Shown: positions 24,648-34,330, numbered from the stretch's first letter. The stretch is 54,099 nt of DNA from JAGZEG01 sp963930185 (GCA_963930185.1 CAWVLT010000051.1:1-54099), one strand, 5' to 3'. Notes: generated by a model from the sequence alone, not told the origin. A program made the numbers and translations.

Positions 24648-25745
24648 TCAGTCCTCCTTGGCGATCTCGAAGGTGACGTGCACCTTGTCGCGCGTGACGC
24701 GGACGCGCGGCGCGCCCCTCAGGCTCAGGTAGTACCTCTCGGCGAGCGGGGCGAAGGCAGCCTCGAGCCCCCGGGAGAACTCCTCGATGTCCTCGGGGGC
24801 CACCTTCAGGCCGCGGCGGTCGCGGTAGATGTCGATCGGCGCCGGGTCATGGGAGGCGTGCTGGGAGAGGAGGCCCGCAAGCGCCGGGCGCAGCGGCTCG
24901 ATCTGGCCGGCCAGGATGCGATGCGCCGTCCTCTCGGAGATGGCGAGGCCCAAATCCCGGGCGCGGGCAACCAGGTCGGTCGCTCCGGAGGCGAGACGAA
25001 GCCGTGAGCACACGGGCAACGCCTGCTCGTCGGTGCAGAACAGAAGGTCGCGGTAGGCGACGCCCGCGGGGTCCTGGGAGAAGAGCGTGGCCGCGATCTC
25101 GGTGGGCGTCCCGAGCCAGACCTCGACCGACCCCTGGCTCTCCAGGGCGAACTCCAGCAGGGTGCGCACGATGTTGTGCGGGCCGCGCGCGACCGCGAGC
25201 GACCCGTCCTCGCCGCGCTCGAGCGACGGCCAGCTGGACTGGTCGGCCTTTTCGGGCAGCTGGGAGCAGTCAACCTCGACGAGCAGCGAGGACCCCAGCC
25301 CCGGCGCGGAGCACACCACGCGCGCGCAGGTCACGTTCTGGCGAATGGAGTACAGGGCCATGCCCCTGCCGTGCACGCCCCAGCGATCCATGGTCATGGT
25401 CTCGAGCTTGGAGGTGACGCGCGGCTCGAAGATGAGCTCGCGCATGTGCTCGGGGATGCCCACGCCGTCGTCGAGCATGGTGATGGTGCGCGTCTGCCCC
25501 TCCCGCGCCGTGGCGAGGTAGATATGGCGCGCCTGCGCGTCGCGGGCGTTGCGCAGAAGCTCGATGACGATGTCCTCGACGCAGCGGATGTCGTGCTTGG
25601 CCTGCCTGCGCTCCGCCTCGGAGGTGCGCAGGCGCACGTAGCCGTCGCCCAGGCGCTCCTCGACGCGCAGGTGCTCCTCGCCGGAGACCTGCGCGACGAA
25701 GTCCAGAAGGCTCTTGCCACCCGTGGTCGGCGCGTCGGCCCCCAT
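24648..25745 (-). CDS. Orphan GHKL-type ATP-binding protein
   Basis: Contains a Bergerat-fold (GHKL) ATPase: N box IVIELLRNARDAQA, G1 box DDGVGIP, and G2 region WGVHGRGMALYSIR. The catalytic-type Glu of the N box is present, as in MutL, GyrB and Hsp90. The C-terminal half is unrecognised and no histidine-kinase phosphoacceptor or membrane part is seen. Length is 365 from ATG 25745, one base after the rny stop (reinitiation); a GTG at 25769 would add 8 residues. In Firmicutes this neighbourhood often carries mutS/mutL, so a diverged MutL-like role is conceivable but unproved. Confidence 0.75.
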   Translation of the reverse strand: MGADAPTTGGKSLLDFVAQVSGEEHLRVEERLGDGYVRLRTSEAERRQAKHDIRCVEDIVIELLRNARDAQARHIYLATAREGQTRTITMLDDGVGIPEHMRELIFEPRVTSKLETMTMDRWGVHGRGMALYSIRQNVTCARVVCSAPGLGSSLLVEVDCSQLPEKADQSSWPSLERGEDGSLAVARGPHNIVRTLLEFALESQGSVEVWLGTPTEIAATLFSQDPAGVAYRDLLFCTDEQALPVCSRLRLASGATDLVARARDLGLAISERTAHRILAGQIEPLRPALAGLLSQHASHDPAPIDIYRDRRGLKVAPEDIEEFSRGLEAAFAPLAERYYLSLRGAPRVRVTRDKVHVTFEIAKED

Positions 25746-25746
25746 G

Positions 25747-27288
25747 CTACTTGGCGATGTCGGTTGCACGGCTCTCGCGGATCACGACGACCTTGACCTG
25801 GCCGGGGTACTGGACCTTCTCCTCGATCTCGGTCGCGATGTCGTGGGCGAGCACCACCGAGTCGGCGTCGGAGATCTCCTCGGGCTTCACCATGACGCGG
25901 ATCTCGCGGCCCGCCTGCATGGCGTAGGTGCGCTCGACGCCCTTGTGCGCGTTGGAGATCTCCTCGAGCTTCTCGAGGCGCTTCACGTAGCTCTCGGCCG
26001 ACTCGCGGCGGGCGCCGGGGCGGGCGGCCGAGACGGCGTCGGCGGCCTGCACCAGCACGTCGAGCACCGAGGAGGGGTCCACGTCGCCATGGTGCGCCTC
26101 GATGGCGTGCACGATGGCGGGCGACTCGCCGTAGCGGCGGGCGAGCTCGGCGCCGATGACGGCGTGCGGCCCCTCGACCTGGTGGTCGACGGCCTTGCCG
26201 ATGTCATGCAGAAGGCCGGCGCGCTTGGACGCCATGGGGTCGATCCCCAGCTCGTCCGCCATGATCTGGCAGAGCTGGGCGACCTCGACGGAGTGGCTCA
26301 GCACGTTCTGGCCGTAGGAGGTGCGGTAGCGCAGCGACCCCAGGGTGCGCACGAGCTCGGGGTGAAGGTCGTGGATGTCAAGGTCGAAGCAGGTCTGCTC
26401 GCCCGCCTCGAGGACCTTGGCGTTCACCTGGTCGGTGGCCTTGTTGAACAGCTCCTCTATGCGCGCGGGGTGGATGCGCCCGTCGGCGATGAGGTTCTCC
26501 AGGGTGACGCGCGCGATCTCGCGGCGCACGGGGTCGAAGCTGGAGAGCTGCACCGTCTCGGGCGTGTCGTCGATGATCAGGTTCACGCCCGTCATCTGCT
26601 CGAAGGTGCGGATGTTGCGGCCCTCGCGGCCGATGATGCGGCCCTTGAGGTCGTCGGAGGGGATGTGGACCGTCGTGAGCGTGACCTCGGCCACGTGGTC
26701 GGAGGCCAGGCGCTGGATGGCAGTGGACAGGATGCCGCGCGCGGTCTTGTCGCACTCCATGCGCACGCGCTGCTCGCTCTCGCGGATGATGTTGGCGGCC
26801 TGCTTGGTGACGTCGCCGCGCACGCGCTCGAGCAGCTCGGCGTGGGCGTCCTCGACGGTCAGGCCGCTGATGCGCTCCAGCTCGGCGGACTGGCGCTCGA
26901 GCATCTCCTGGGCCTCGCGCGCCTTGCGCTCGATGGTGCCGGCCTCGCTGGAGAGCTGGTGCTCGCGCTTGTCCAGCGCGTCGCTGCGGCGGTCGAGCGA
27001 CTCCTCGCGCTGCATGAGACGGTTCTCCATCGAGCGAAGCTCGCCCTTGCGCTGGCGCTCATCCTCCTCGGCGGCCTGCTTCTGGCGCAGGATCTCCTCC
27101 TTGGCCCCGAGCAGGGCCTCCTTCTTGACGGTCTCGGCCTGCTTGTGCGCGTCCTCCAGGACGCGCGTAGCCTCGTTGTTCGCCAGCTTGATCTTTCCAG
27201 TGGACGAAGTCTTGGCGAAGAGCAGGCCGAGGAGGGCGCCAACGATGATTGCGGCGACGGCAATCGCGACCGTAGCTATGATCGGCAT
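25747..27288 (-). CDS. rny: Ribonuclease Y
   Basis: Membrane-tethered endoribonuclease that initiates mRNA decay. It has an N-terminal membrane helix (residues 2-24), a long Glu/Arg/Lys-rich coiled coil to about residue 170, a KH domain (GRIIGREGRNIRTFE), and an HD domain with LLHDIGKAVDHQ. Length 513 is standard. ATG 27288 follows GGGAGGT at 6 bases. The 230 bases upstream hold no gene; they include an imperfect hairpin (27335-27365) and AT-rich DNA around 27410-27430 where a promoter may lie. Confidence 0.97.
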   Translation of the reverse strand: MPIIATVAIAVAAIIVGALLGLLFAKTSSTGKIKLANNEATRVLEDAHKQAETVKKEALLGAKEEILRQKQAAEEDERQRKGELRSMENRLMQREESLDRRSDALDKREHQLSSEAGTIERKAREAQEMLERQSAELERISGLTVEDAHAELLERVRGDVTKQAANIIRESEQRVRMECDKTARGILSTAIQRLASDHVAEVTLTTVHIPSDDLKGRIIGREGRNIRTFEQMTGVNLIIDDTPETVQLSSFDPVRREIARVTLENLIADGRIHPARIEELFNKATDQVNAKVLEAGEQTCFDLDIHDLHPELVRTLGSLRYRTSYGQNVLSHSVEVAQLCQIMADELGIDPMASKRAGLLHDIGKAVDHQVEGPHAVIGAELARRYGESPAIVHAIEAHHGDVDPSSVLDVLVQAADAVSAARPGARRESAESYVKRLEKLEEISNAHKGVERTYAMQAGREIRVMVKPEEISDADSVVLAHDIATEIEEKVQYPGQVKVVVIRESRATDIAK

Positions 27289-27521
27289 GTCAGACCTCCC
27301 GGCGGTGTCAGTTAGTGCATGGACAGTGAAGTGGGTGTCCGGCCGGCAAGGTCTAGCCGGAACACGGGCATCCGGCATCGTGAGATCCGCGTCTGCGCTC
27401 TGAAGTTTTGAGTGAACCTAAATATCAAAACTCGTCGTAACGAGGTTGTCACACAAATGCTTGCGTCCATTGTACGGGAGCGTGCCGGCAGCGGTCAACC
27501 TAGACCAACTAAACTCCGCAG

Positions 27522-28241
27522 CTAGTGCTCACCTGTGGTGCGCACCACCAGCATCCTGCCGCACACCGGGCAGGTGCTGATGTCGGGGCCGCCGCGCAGC
27601 GCGTCGAGCTGCGAGGGCTGGAGCTGCACGCGGCAGGCGCCGCACATGCCCTCCTCCAGCTGCGCCACGCCCAGCATGCCGTGCGCCTTGCAGCTGCGCG
27701 CGTAGCGCTCGAGCATCCCCTCGGACACCGAGGCCACGAGGCTCTCGCGCGTGGCCACGAGCTCGCGCAGGTGGTCGCGTATGGAGCTGGCGTGCTCCTT
27801 GAGGGACTCCACGAGCTCGGCCTCGCGCGCCTCGAGCCTGGTCTTGACCTGCCCGGCCTGCTCGAGCAGGGCCTCCAGGCGCGCCTTCTCCTCGACGAGG
27901 CCGGTGGAGGTGTAGTCGATCTTCTCCAGGCGCTTGGCCAGCCGGTCGAGCTCGGCGTTGTTGTTCTTGACGCGGCGGAAGTCGGTGGTCGTGTCGTTGT
28001 CGCGGGTGACCTCGGCCACGCGCGCGCAGACCTCGGCGCGCTTCTCTGCGTTGTCGTCAAGCTCGATCTGCTGGTCCTTGAGCTGCCCCACCAGCTTGGT
28101 GGTGCGGCGGGCCAGCTCCTTGAGCTTGCCGCGGACGTCCTGGATCTGCTTGGTCTCGGGCAGATCCTCCAGGGCCCTCCTGTCACGGATGATCGAAAGG
28201 TCGACCTGCTGCAGTTCCAGAAGTGCACGTGCCTCTTCCAT
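27522..28241 (-). CDS. Zinc-ribbon coiled-coil protein (CT398/DUF164-like)
   Basis: 239-residue protein made of a long helical hairpin (about residues 1-180) and a C-terminal C4 zinc ribbon (MCGACRVQLQP ... STCPVCGRML). This is the CT398/YbzF-like family found widely in bacteria, with proposed roles in secretion or RNA metabolism. No enzyme motif is visible. It sits upstream of rny and downstream of the NIF3-like gene, an association common in Actinobacteria. The gap to the NIF3-like gene is 136 bases with no coding sequence. Confidence 0.88.
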   Translation of the reverse strand: MEEARALLELQQVDLSIIRDRRALEDLPETKQIQDVRGKLKELARRTTKLVGQLKDQQIELDDNAEKRAEVCARVAEVTRDNDTTTDFRRVKNNNAELDRLAKRLEKIDYTSTGLVEEKARLEALLEQAGQVKTRLEAREAELVESLKEHASSIRDHLRELVATRESLVASVSEGMLERYARSCKAHGMLGVAQLEEGMCGACRVQLQPSQLDALRGGPDISTCPVCGRMLVVRTTGEH

Positions 28242-28377
28242 GGTGAAGTCTCTCTTTCGTCTAGGGAAGCGCCGGGAGGCGCGCTATACGGTTGCAAGTG
28301 TCCGCGACGGGACGCCCTCCCCCACGGGGGCGTCGCCGTCCATGGTCACACAGTATACAGGCAGTGCGCGGCGGCGC

Positions 28378-29202
28378 TCAGCAACAATGCCAGCGTCGGG
28401 GCTCGGGCACGACAAAAACGCGACCTGCCTCGACGCCGCATCCCAGCGCGGCGTCGCGCAGGCACGACACGAGCGGCAGCTCCGAGACGTCGTGGCCGAG
28501 AATTATAACCGCCACGCCGACGGAGTCGAGGTCAAGGGCCCGATGGTAACCGCATTCACCACACACGACGCAGTCAAGCCCCGCCGCCACGGCGTCCTCG
28601 CAGCCGGACGACCCCATGCTGCCGGTGAAGAAGCCCACGCGCGAAAGCGACCGCGAGCCGTCGCCGAAGACCTGCGACACCCGGCCGAAGGCGTCCCTGC
28701 AGCGAAGCGCCAGGGCGTCGAGGGTGGTGGGCTCCCCCAGGTCGCAGACCGAGCCGTACCTGCCCGCCCCCTCGCCGCGCCCGCGCTCCAGGCCCGGCCG
28801 TGCCCGCAGGCCCAAGAGCTCGGGCATCCTGAGGCTGCCCTGCAGCGAGCGGTCGAGGTTGGTGTGCAGGGCGATGAGGCTCACGCGGCTCTCCACGGCC
28901 TCCCAGATGCTCGAGGCGGGCGTGGCGGCGCCGCTTCGCTGCGGGCAGATGCGAGCGGACATCTCCAGGCACACCGGATGGTGCGTGAGCAGCACGTTCG
29001 CCCCCGCCTTTGCGGCGGCGCGGATGGTCTGGGGCGTGACGTCCAGCGCGCAGGCGACGCCGCGCACCTCCTCGCAGGGGTCTCCCACGGAGATCCCCAC
29101 ACGGTCCCACGGCTCGGCGTCGCTCAGCGGGAACCGCGCGAGCAGCGCCTCCTCGAGCTGGCCCACGGTCAGCGCCTGCGGGCGGGTGGCCTCGCTATCC
29201 AT
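28378..29202 (-). CDS. NIF3-like dinuclear metal centre protein (DUF34)
   Basis: Member of the NIF3/YbgI/YqfO family, proposed GTP cyclohydrolase I type 2 or metal-dependent hydrolase. Metal-ligand motifs are LLTHHPVCLE, ALHTNLDRS and a C-terminal VIILGHDVSE, the last normally GH..SE. Length is 274; the start at 29202 follows GAGGAG. The three parts fit the family, but the middle region is short and the true reaction is unsettled in the family itself. It is 13 bases downstream of the cysteine desulfurase gene. Confidence 0.88.
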   Translation of the reverse strand: MDSEATRPQALTVGQLEEALLARFPLSDAEPWDRVGISVGDPCEEVRGVACALDVTPQTIRAAAKAGANVLLTHHPVCLEMSARICPQRSGAATPASSIWEAVESRVSLIALHTNLDRSLQGSLRMPELLGLRARPGLERGRGEGAGRYGSVCDLGEPTTLDALALRCRDAFGRVSQVFGDGSRSLSRVGFFTGSMGSSGCEDAVAAGLDCVVCGECGYHRALDLDSVGVAVIILGHDVSELPLVSCLRDAALGCGVEAGRVFVVPEPRRWHCC

Positions 29203-29215
29203 GCCACGACTCCTC

Positions 29216-30421
29216 TCATGCCACGCCGCAAACGCGGCGCAGCGCCTCGACGAACCCGTGCGCGTCATCGGGCGTGACGCGGTGGTCGAACGACACCCTC
29301 AGGGCGCACAGCGCCTCCTCGCGCGGTACGCCCATGGCGCTCAGCACGTGGCTCGGGTCCAGGGAGCCCGAGGAGCACGCCGAGCCGCCGGCCACCGAGT
29401 AGCCCGCGTCGTCGAGCGCGAGGATGAGCCCCTGGGTCTGGTGACCGGCGACGATGAGCGAGACGATCCCGGGAAGGCGCGCCGAGTCCGCCGCCTGCGG
29501 CCCCGCGGCGAGGCGTGCGGGGGCGGCCGGCCCCTGGGTGAGCCCCTCGACGATGACGCGCGCCACCTCGCGCACGCGCTCGCGGCGCTCGGCGAGGTGC
29601 TCGACGGCATCTCGGGCCACCGCGGCGAAGGCCACGGCGCCGCGCACGTCGACGGTGCCGGCGCGAAGCCCCGCCTCCTGGCCCCCGCCCACGAGCAGGG
29701 GGCGCATCTGCGTGCGGGCCCTGAGGTAGAGGGCGCCCACGCCCACCGGCCCGCCCAGCTTGTGCGCCGTCACGCTCGCGGCGTCCACGCCCAGCTCGTG
29801 CAGGCGCAGGGGCGCGTGGCCGAACATCTGCACGGCGTCGGTGTGCACGAGCGCCCCCGCCTGGTGCGCGAGGCGCACGACCTCGGCGAGCGGCTGGATC
29901 GCGCCCACCTCGTTGTTGGCAGCCATGACGCTGACAAGCGCGACGTCGCCCGGCTCCAGCGCCGTGCGCAGCACCGCAAGGTCGAGCGTGCCGTCGGGCA
30001 GGACGGGGACGGTCTCGAGGGAAAGGCCCTCCCCCGCAAGGCGGGGGCGCAGGGCGAGCACCGAGTCGTGCTCGACCGCCGAGACCAGCACGCGCGTGCG
30101 GGCGCCTCGCGAGCGCTCGCGCGCCGCGTGGGCGAGCCCGAGCACGGCAGCGTTGTTCGACTCGGTGCCCCCGCTGGTGAACGTCACCTCCGAGGGGCGC
30201 TGCGCCCCCAGGGCGCGCGCGAGCTCGGCGCGTGCGGACTCCAGGGCCTTGAACGCCTCGCGCCCGTCATGGTGCAGGGAGTTGGGGTTCGCCCCCGCCC
30301 AGGGGCGTGCGTCGAAGTCCGCCCAGGCGGCGCGACACGCGTCGACGGTCAGGCACGAGGCGGCGTTGTCCAGATAGACGCGCCGGCCGCCGCGGGCGGC
30401 GGATTCGCTTGGCATGGCCAT
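29216..30421 (-). CDS. Cysteine desulfurase (NifS/IscS family)
   Basis: PLP enzyme converting cysteine to alanine with transfer of a persulfide for Fe-S clusters or tRNA thiolation. N-terminal YLDNAASCLTV, substrate-side FTSGGTESNNAA, and PLP lysine in TAHKLGGPVGVG are present. The active Cys lies in SACSSGSLDPSHVLSAMG, the group I/II loop type. Length 401 is normal. No IscU, MnmA or other partner is adjacent, so the sulfur acceptor cannot be assigned. It follows rpe after 9 bases. Confidence 0.92.
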   Translation of the reverse strand: MAMPSESAARGGRRVYLDNAASCLTVDACRAAWADFDARPWAGANPNSLHHDGREAFKALESARAELARALGAQRPSEVTFTSGGTESNNAAVLGLAHAARERSRGARTRVLVSAVEHDSVLALRPRLAGEGLSLETVPVLPDGTLDLAVLRTALEPGDVALVSVMAANNEVGAIQPLAEVVRLAHQAGALVHTDAVQMFGHAPLRLHELGVDAASVTAHKLGGPVGVGALYLRARTQMRPLLVGGGQEAGLRAGTVDVRGAVAFAAVARDAVEHLAERRERVREVARVIVEGLTQGPAAPARLAAGPQAADSARLPGIVSLIVAGHQTQGLILALDDAGYSVAGGSACSSGSLDPSHVLSAMGVPREEALCALRVSFDHRVTPDDAHGFVEALRRVCGVA

Positions 30422-30430
30422 GCGCCGCCC

Positions 30431-31126
30431 CTAGCGGCGAGACGCGCGCAGGGACGCCTGCGCCTGCGAGCGGATCTGCTCCATGGCACCGGCCGGGTCC
30501 TCGGCGCCGAACACAGCGCTGCCCGCCACCAGCACGGTGGCGCCGGCGGCCGCGACCTGGCCCGCCGTGCTGGTGCCGATCCCACCATCAACCTCGATGA
30601 GAGGGTGAGCGTTTAGCTCGTCGCACAGGTCGAGCAGCTCGCCGATCCGACGGACGGTCGAGCCGATGAACTTCTGCCCGCCGAACCCGGGGTTAACGCT
30701 CATCAAAAGGATGAGGTCCGCCGCCTCGACGAACTCGCGCGCCTGGCAGATGGGCGTCGCGGGGTTCAGGGCGATGCCCACGCGCGCGCCGCGCTCGTGG
30801 ACGTGCGACATGAACCGGTGGCCGTGCGTGAGCGCCTCGACGTGGGCGGTCACCAGGTCGGCCCCCGCGTCGAGGTACCAGTCGACGGTCGACTCGGGGT
30901 TGCTCACCATGAGGTGCACGTCGAGGGGGGTGTCGAAGTCGCGCTTGAGCGCCTTGACGAAGCCGGGCCCGATGGTGAGGTTGGGCGTGAAGTGGCCGTC
31001 GATGACGTCGACGTGGATGAAGTCCGCCCCGTCCGCGACGCGGCTCACGTCCGCCCGCAGGTCAAGGAAGTCGGCCGACAGAATGGAGGGGGCCATGAGC
31101 ACCCGACGCTCGTCGACACCTTGCAT
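30431..31126 (-). CDS. rpe: Ribulose-phosphate 3-epimerase
   Basis: Interconverts ribulose 5-phosphate and xylulose 5-phosphate in the pentose-phosphate pathway. TIM-barrel motifs: APSILSADF near the N-terminus, HVDVIDGHFTPN (metal His/Asp), HLMV, MSVNPGFGGQKF, and IEVDGGIGTST (phosphate binding). Length 231. The ATG at 31126 follows a GGGGATGG-type ribosome-binding site, inside the 16-base gap to gpsA; a longer in-frame start within gpsA has no homology. Confidence 0.95.
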   Translation of the reverse strand: MQGVDERRVLMAPSILSADFLDLRADVSRVADGADFIHVDVIDGHFTPNLTIGPGFVKALKRDFDTPLDVHLMVSNPESTVDWYLDAGADLVTAHVEALTHGHRFMSHVHERGARVGIALNPATPICQAREFVEAADLILLMSVNPGFGGQKFIGSTVRRIGELLDLCDELNAHPLIEVDGGIGTSTAGQVAAAGATVLVAGSAVFGAEDPAGAMEQIRSQAQASLRASRR

Positions 31127-31142
31127 GTTGCACCATCCCCTC

Positions 31143-32192
31143 TTACGCCGTCTGATCGGCGTCTCGCCCGACATGCTGCCTCGCCTCGAGGTCGAGGCCG
31201 TAGAACTCGACCTTGGGCGTGCGCGCGTACAGCGCGTCCACCACGACCTTAAGCGGCAGGCCCTCGTACATCAGCTGGTAGACGCCCTCGACAAGAGGCG
31301 CGTCCACGTCGCTGGCGAGCGCCAGGTCGCGCACGCTCGCGCAGGCGTAGTAGCCCTCCACCACCATGTGCGTGCGCGCGCAGTACTCCTCGAGCGTCTC
31401 CCCCTTCGCGAAGCTCTCGCCGAAGGTGAAGTTGCGCGAATGGCGCGAGGTGCACGTGGCGACCAGGTCGCCCATGCCCGCCAGGCCCATGCAGGTGAGC
31501 GGGTCGCCGCCCGTCGCGTAGACCAGGCGCGTCATCTCGGCGAGGCCGCGGGTCATGAGCATGGCCGCAGTGTTGTCGCCCGTGCCCATGCCTCGGGCGA
31601 TGCCGCAGGCGATGGCCACGACGTTCTTGGCGGCGGCGCACGTCTCCACGCCCACGACGTCGCTCGACACGTAGGTCCTGAACAGGTCCGAGTGGAACAG
31701 CCCCTGGAAGCCCCGGGCCACCTGCGGGTCGTCGGCGGCGATCACGGCGGCGCTGGGCATGTCGCGGGCGACCTCCTCGGCGTGGTTGGGGCCCGACAGG
31801 CACGCCACGCGCGCGGGGTTGCCCATCTCTTCGGCCACCACCTGCGTCATGAGCTTGCTGGTGCCGCGCTCGATCCCCTTGGTGAGCACGATCAGCGGCG
31901 TGTCCTGCGCCACCAGGCCGGCGCAGCGCGCGGCGGTCTCGCGCAGGGCCTTGGAGGGGACGACCAGGACCACCGACTGGGCGCCCTCAAGGCACGCGGA
32001 GAGGTCGGTGGAGGCCACCACGCTCTCGGGCAGCTCGCAGTCGGGCAGGTAGCGGGGGTTGCGATGCGTCTCGTTGATCCCCCGGGCGGCGACATCGCCG
32101 TGCGACCAGAGCATCACGTCGTTGCCCTGTCGGCCCAGATGGCGGGCGACGGCGGTGCCCCAGGACCCGGCGCCGATGACGGCACACCTCAT
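31143..32192 (-). CDS. gpsA: Glycerol-3-phosphate dehydrogenase [NAD(P)+]
   Basis: Makes sn-glycerol 3-phosphate from dihydroxyacetone phosphate for phospholipid synthesis. N-terminal NAD(P)-binding VIGAGSWGTAVA, conserved LTKGIERGT, GPNHAEEVA, the catalytic Lys in AAAKNVVAIACG, and the substrate loop GLAGMGDLVATCTS are all visible. Length is 349. The start 5 bases after plsY is given by an AGGGGGTGAG site and the conserved N-terminus. Its pairing with plsY joins the first steps of phosphatidate synthesis. Confidence 0.96.
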   Translation of the reverse strand: MRCAVIGAGSWGTAVARHLGRQGNDVMLWSHGDVAARGINETHRNPRYLPDCELPESVVASTDLSACLEGAQSVVLVVPSKALRETAARCAGLVAQDTPLIVLTKGIERGTSKLMTQVVAEEMGNPARVACLSGPNHAEEVARDMPSAAVIAADDPQVARGFQGLFHSDLFRTYVSSDVVGVETCAAAKNVVAIACGIARGMGTGDNTAAMLMTRGLAEMTRLVYATGGDPLTCMGLAGMGDLVATCTSRHSRNFTFGESFAKGETLEEYCARTHMVVEGYYACASVRDLALASDVDAPLVEGVYQLMYEGLPLKVVVDALYARTPKVEFYGLDLEARQHVGRDADQTA

Positions 32193-32197
32193 GGCGC

Positions 32198-32872
32198 TCA
32201 CCCCCTGTCCTTCTTCTTGAACGAGAAGCGCCTCTCGGTCCCCGCGAGGAGCTTGCGGATGTTGCCGCGGTGCGCCCAGATGGCCAGCAGCGCCACGCAC
32301 GAGACGATGACGAGGAACGCCGCCGACGGGCGCAGGTAGAGCCACGCCCAGAAGGGCAGCGAGACAGCGGCGGCTATGCTGCCCAGGGACACGTAGCGCG
32401 TCGTGAGCGCCAGCAGCAGAAACGGGATGAGCAGCGACGCGCCCACGGCCGGCATGAGCGCAAGCGAGGCGCCCAGGCCCACGGCGATGCCCTTGCCGCC
32501 CTTGAAGTGCAGGTAGGGCGTGAAGATGTGCCCGAGCAGGCAGAAGCCGAACACGAGCGCCATCGTCCAGTCGAGCGCGCCGCCGGGGCGCACCGCCGCG
32601 ACGTCGCCGGCGCCGACCACGCCCACGAGCACGTAGCCGAGCAGGACCGACACCACGGCCTTGAGCACGTCGAGCACCAAGGTGAGCGCCCCGGCGCCGG
32701 CGCCGACCGAGCGCGCGATGTTGGTCGTGCCCACGTTGCCCGAGCCCACCGTGCGCACGTCGACGTGGCCGAGCTTCTCCCCGATCACGTAGGCGGACGG
32801 GAATCCGCAGATCAGATAGGCGAGCACGCATGAGAGCGCGCACATCAGATACGTCAGCACCTCGTGACTCAT
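32198..32872 (-). CDS. plsY: Glycerol-3-phosphate acyltransferase PlsY
   Basis: Membrane acyltransferase using acyl-phosphate to acylate glycerol 3-phosphate, making lysophosphatidate. Its motifs are GSGNVGTTNIARSVG (acyl-phosphate/G3P site), FKGGKGIAVGLG, and a third loop region before the last helices. About five to seven hydrophobic segments; 224 residues. The ATG lies 17 bases after the der stop. The Arg/Lys-rich C-terminus (RRFSFKKKDRG) is cytoplasmic. Confidence 0.95.
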   Translation of the reverse strand: MSHEVLTYLMCALSCVLAYLICGFPSAYVIGEKLGHVDVRTVGSGNVGTTNIARSVGAGAGALTLVLDVLKAVVSVLLGYVLVGVVGAGDVAAVRPGGALDWTMALVFGFCLLGHIFTPYLHFKGGKGIAVGLGASLALMPAVGASLLIPFLLLALTTRYVSLGSIAAAVSLPFWAWLYLRPSAAFLVIVSCVALLAIWAHRGNIRKLLAGTERRFSFKKKDRG

Positions 32873-32889
32873 CTCCACGCCCCTCGCGC

Positions 32890-34200
32890 CTAGGACTTCT
32901 TCTTGAACTTGAACCTGATGGGCGTGCCGGTCAGGTCGAAGCGGTCGCGCACCCTGTTCTCCAGGTAGCGCCTGAAGTTGTCGTTGATCATCTCGGGCGC
33001 GTTCACGAAGAACGTGAACATCGGGGGGTTCTGGCCGGTCTGGGTGACGTACTGCATCTTGAGCTGGCGCTTGCCGCTGGAGATGGTGTGGCCGAACTCG
33101 CGCATCTCGGTGAGCAGCTTGTTGAGCGCCGAGGTGGGGATCTTCTGCGCGCGGCTCTCGGCCACCGTGGTGAGCAGGCCCCAGATGCGCTCGACCGAGC
33201 GGCCCGTGAGCGCGGAGATGCGCAGCGTGGGCGCGTAGGAGACGAAGTAGAACTTCTCCTGCAGGTCCTCGACCAGCTCTTCGCGGCGCTCGGGCGTGTC
33301 GATCAGGTCCCACTTGTTGAGCAGCACCACCATGCCGCAGCCGGCCTCGTCAGCCATGGCGGCGAGGCGCTGGTCCTGGTCGGTGACGCCCACGGTGGAG
33401 TCGATGACGAGAAGCACGACGTCGGCGCGCTTGATGGCGCGCTCGGAGCGCACGTAGCTGTAGTACTCCAGGTCCTCGCTGATGACCGAGCGCTTGCGCA
33501 TGCCCGCCGTGTCGACGAGCTTGTAAGTCACCCCGTCGTGCTCCACCAGCGTGTCCACCAGGTCACGGGTGGTGCCCGCCACGTCGGAGACGATGGAGCG
33601 CTGAGAGCCGCTCATGCGGTTGAGCAGCGAGGACTTTCCGGCGTTGGGGCGCCCCACGATGGCGATGCGCACGTAGTCGTCCGAGTCGTCCTTCTCGAAG
33701 CGCGGCAGGACCGCCACCAGGTCATCGAGCAGGTCGCCCACGCCGTTGCCCTGCGTCGCGGAGATGGGCAGCGGGTCGCCCAGGCCCAGCGAGTAGAACT
33801 CGTAGGCGGCTATGTCCTGGCGGACCGAGTCGCACTTGTTCACGGCGAGGAACACCGGCCGCTCCGAGCGCCTCAGGATGCGGGCGACGGCCTCGTCCTC
33901 CTTGGTGATGCCGGTCTTGGAGTCCACGATGAACACGACGGCGTCGGCCTCGTTGATGGCCATGACCGCCTGCTCGCGGATCTTGGGCGAGAACACGTCG
34001 TCGGTCGAGGCGGTCTCGATGCCGCCCGTGTCGACCAGGGTGAAGTCGACGCCGTTCCAGGTGGCGTCGTGGGTGGTGCGGTCGCGCGTGACGCCCTCGA
34101 TCTCGTGCACGATGGCCTCGGGGCGCTGGGAAACGCGGTTCACGAAGGTGGACTTGCCCACGTTGGGGCGACCCACCACAGCAACAATTGGCTTTGCCAC
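32890..34200 (-). CDS. der: Ribosome biogenesis GTPase Der (EngA)
   Basis: Essential double GTPase for 50S assembly. Two G domains are seen, with P-loops GRPNVGKST and GRPNAGKSS, G3 DTGG and DTAG, G4 NKCD and NKWD. The C-terminal KH-like domain holds NPPMFTFFVN and ends with FKFKKKS. A GTG start at 34200 (preceded by GAGAGGA at 7 bases) gives 436 residues, the family norm. The ATG at 34227 has no ribosome-binding site. Confidence 0.96.
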   Translation of the reverse strand: MAKPIVAVVGRPNVGKSTFVNRVSQRPEAIVHEIEGVTRDRTTHDATWNGVDFTLVDTGGIETASTDDVFSPKIREQAVMAINEADAVVFIVDSKTGITKEDEAVARILRRSERPVFLAVNKCDSVRQDIAAYEFYSLGLGDPLPISATQGNGVGDLLDDLVAVLPRFEKDDSDDYVRIAIVGRPNAGKSSLLNRMSGSQRSIVSDVAGTTRDLVDTLVEHDGVTYKLVDTAGMRKRSVISEDLEYYSYVRSERAIKRADVVLLVIDSTVGVTDQDQRLAAMADEAGCGMVVLLNKWDLIDTPERREELVEDLQEKFYFVSYAPTLRISALTGRSVERIWGLLTTVAESRAQKIPTSALNKLLTEMREFGHTISSGKRQLKMQYVTQTGQNPPMFTFFVNAPEMINDNFRRYLENRVRDRFDLTGTPIRFKFKKKS

Positions 34201-34330
34201 GAAAGTCCTCTCAAAAGCGTTGAACATACGGGTGCGCCCGAAAGCGCAGACAGAAGACAGGATACCACGTGCGCGTGCCGCAGGTGGCCCTGCGGGCTGG
34301 TCGGCACCACTTCTGCGCAGCATCTACCGG

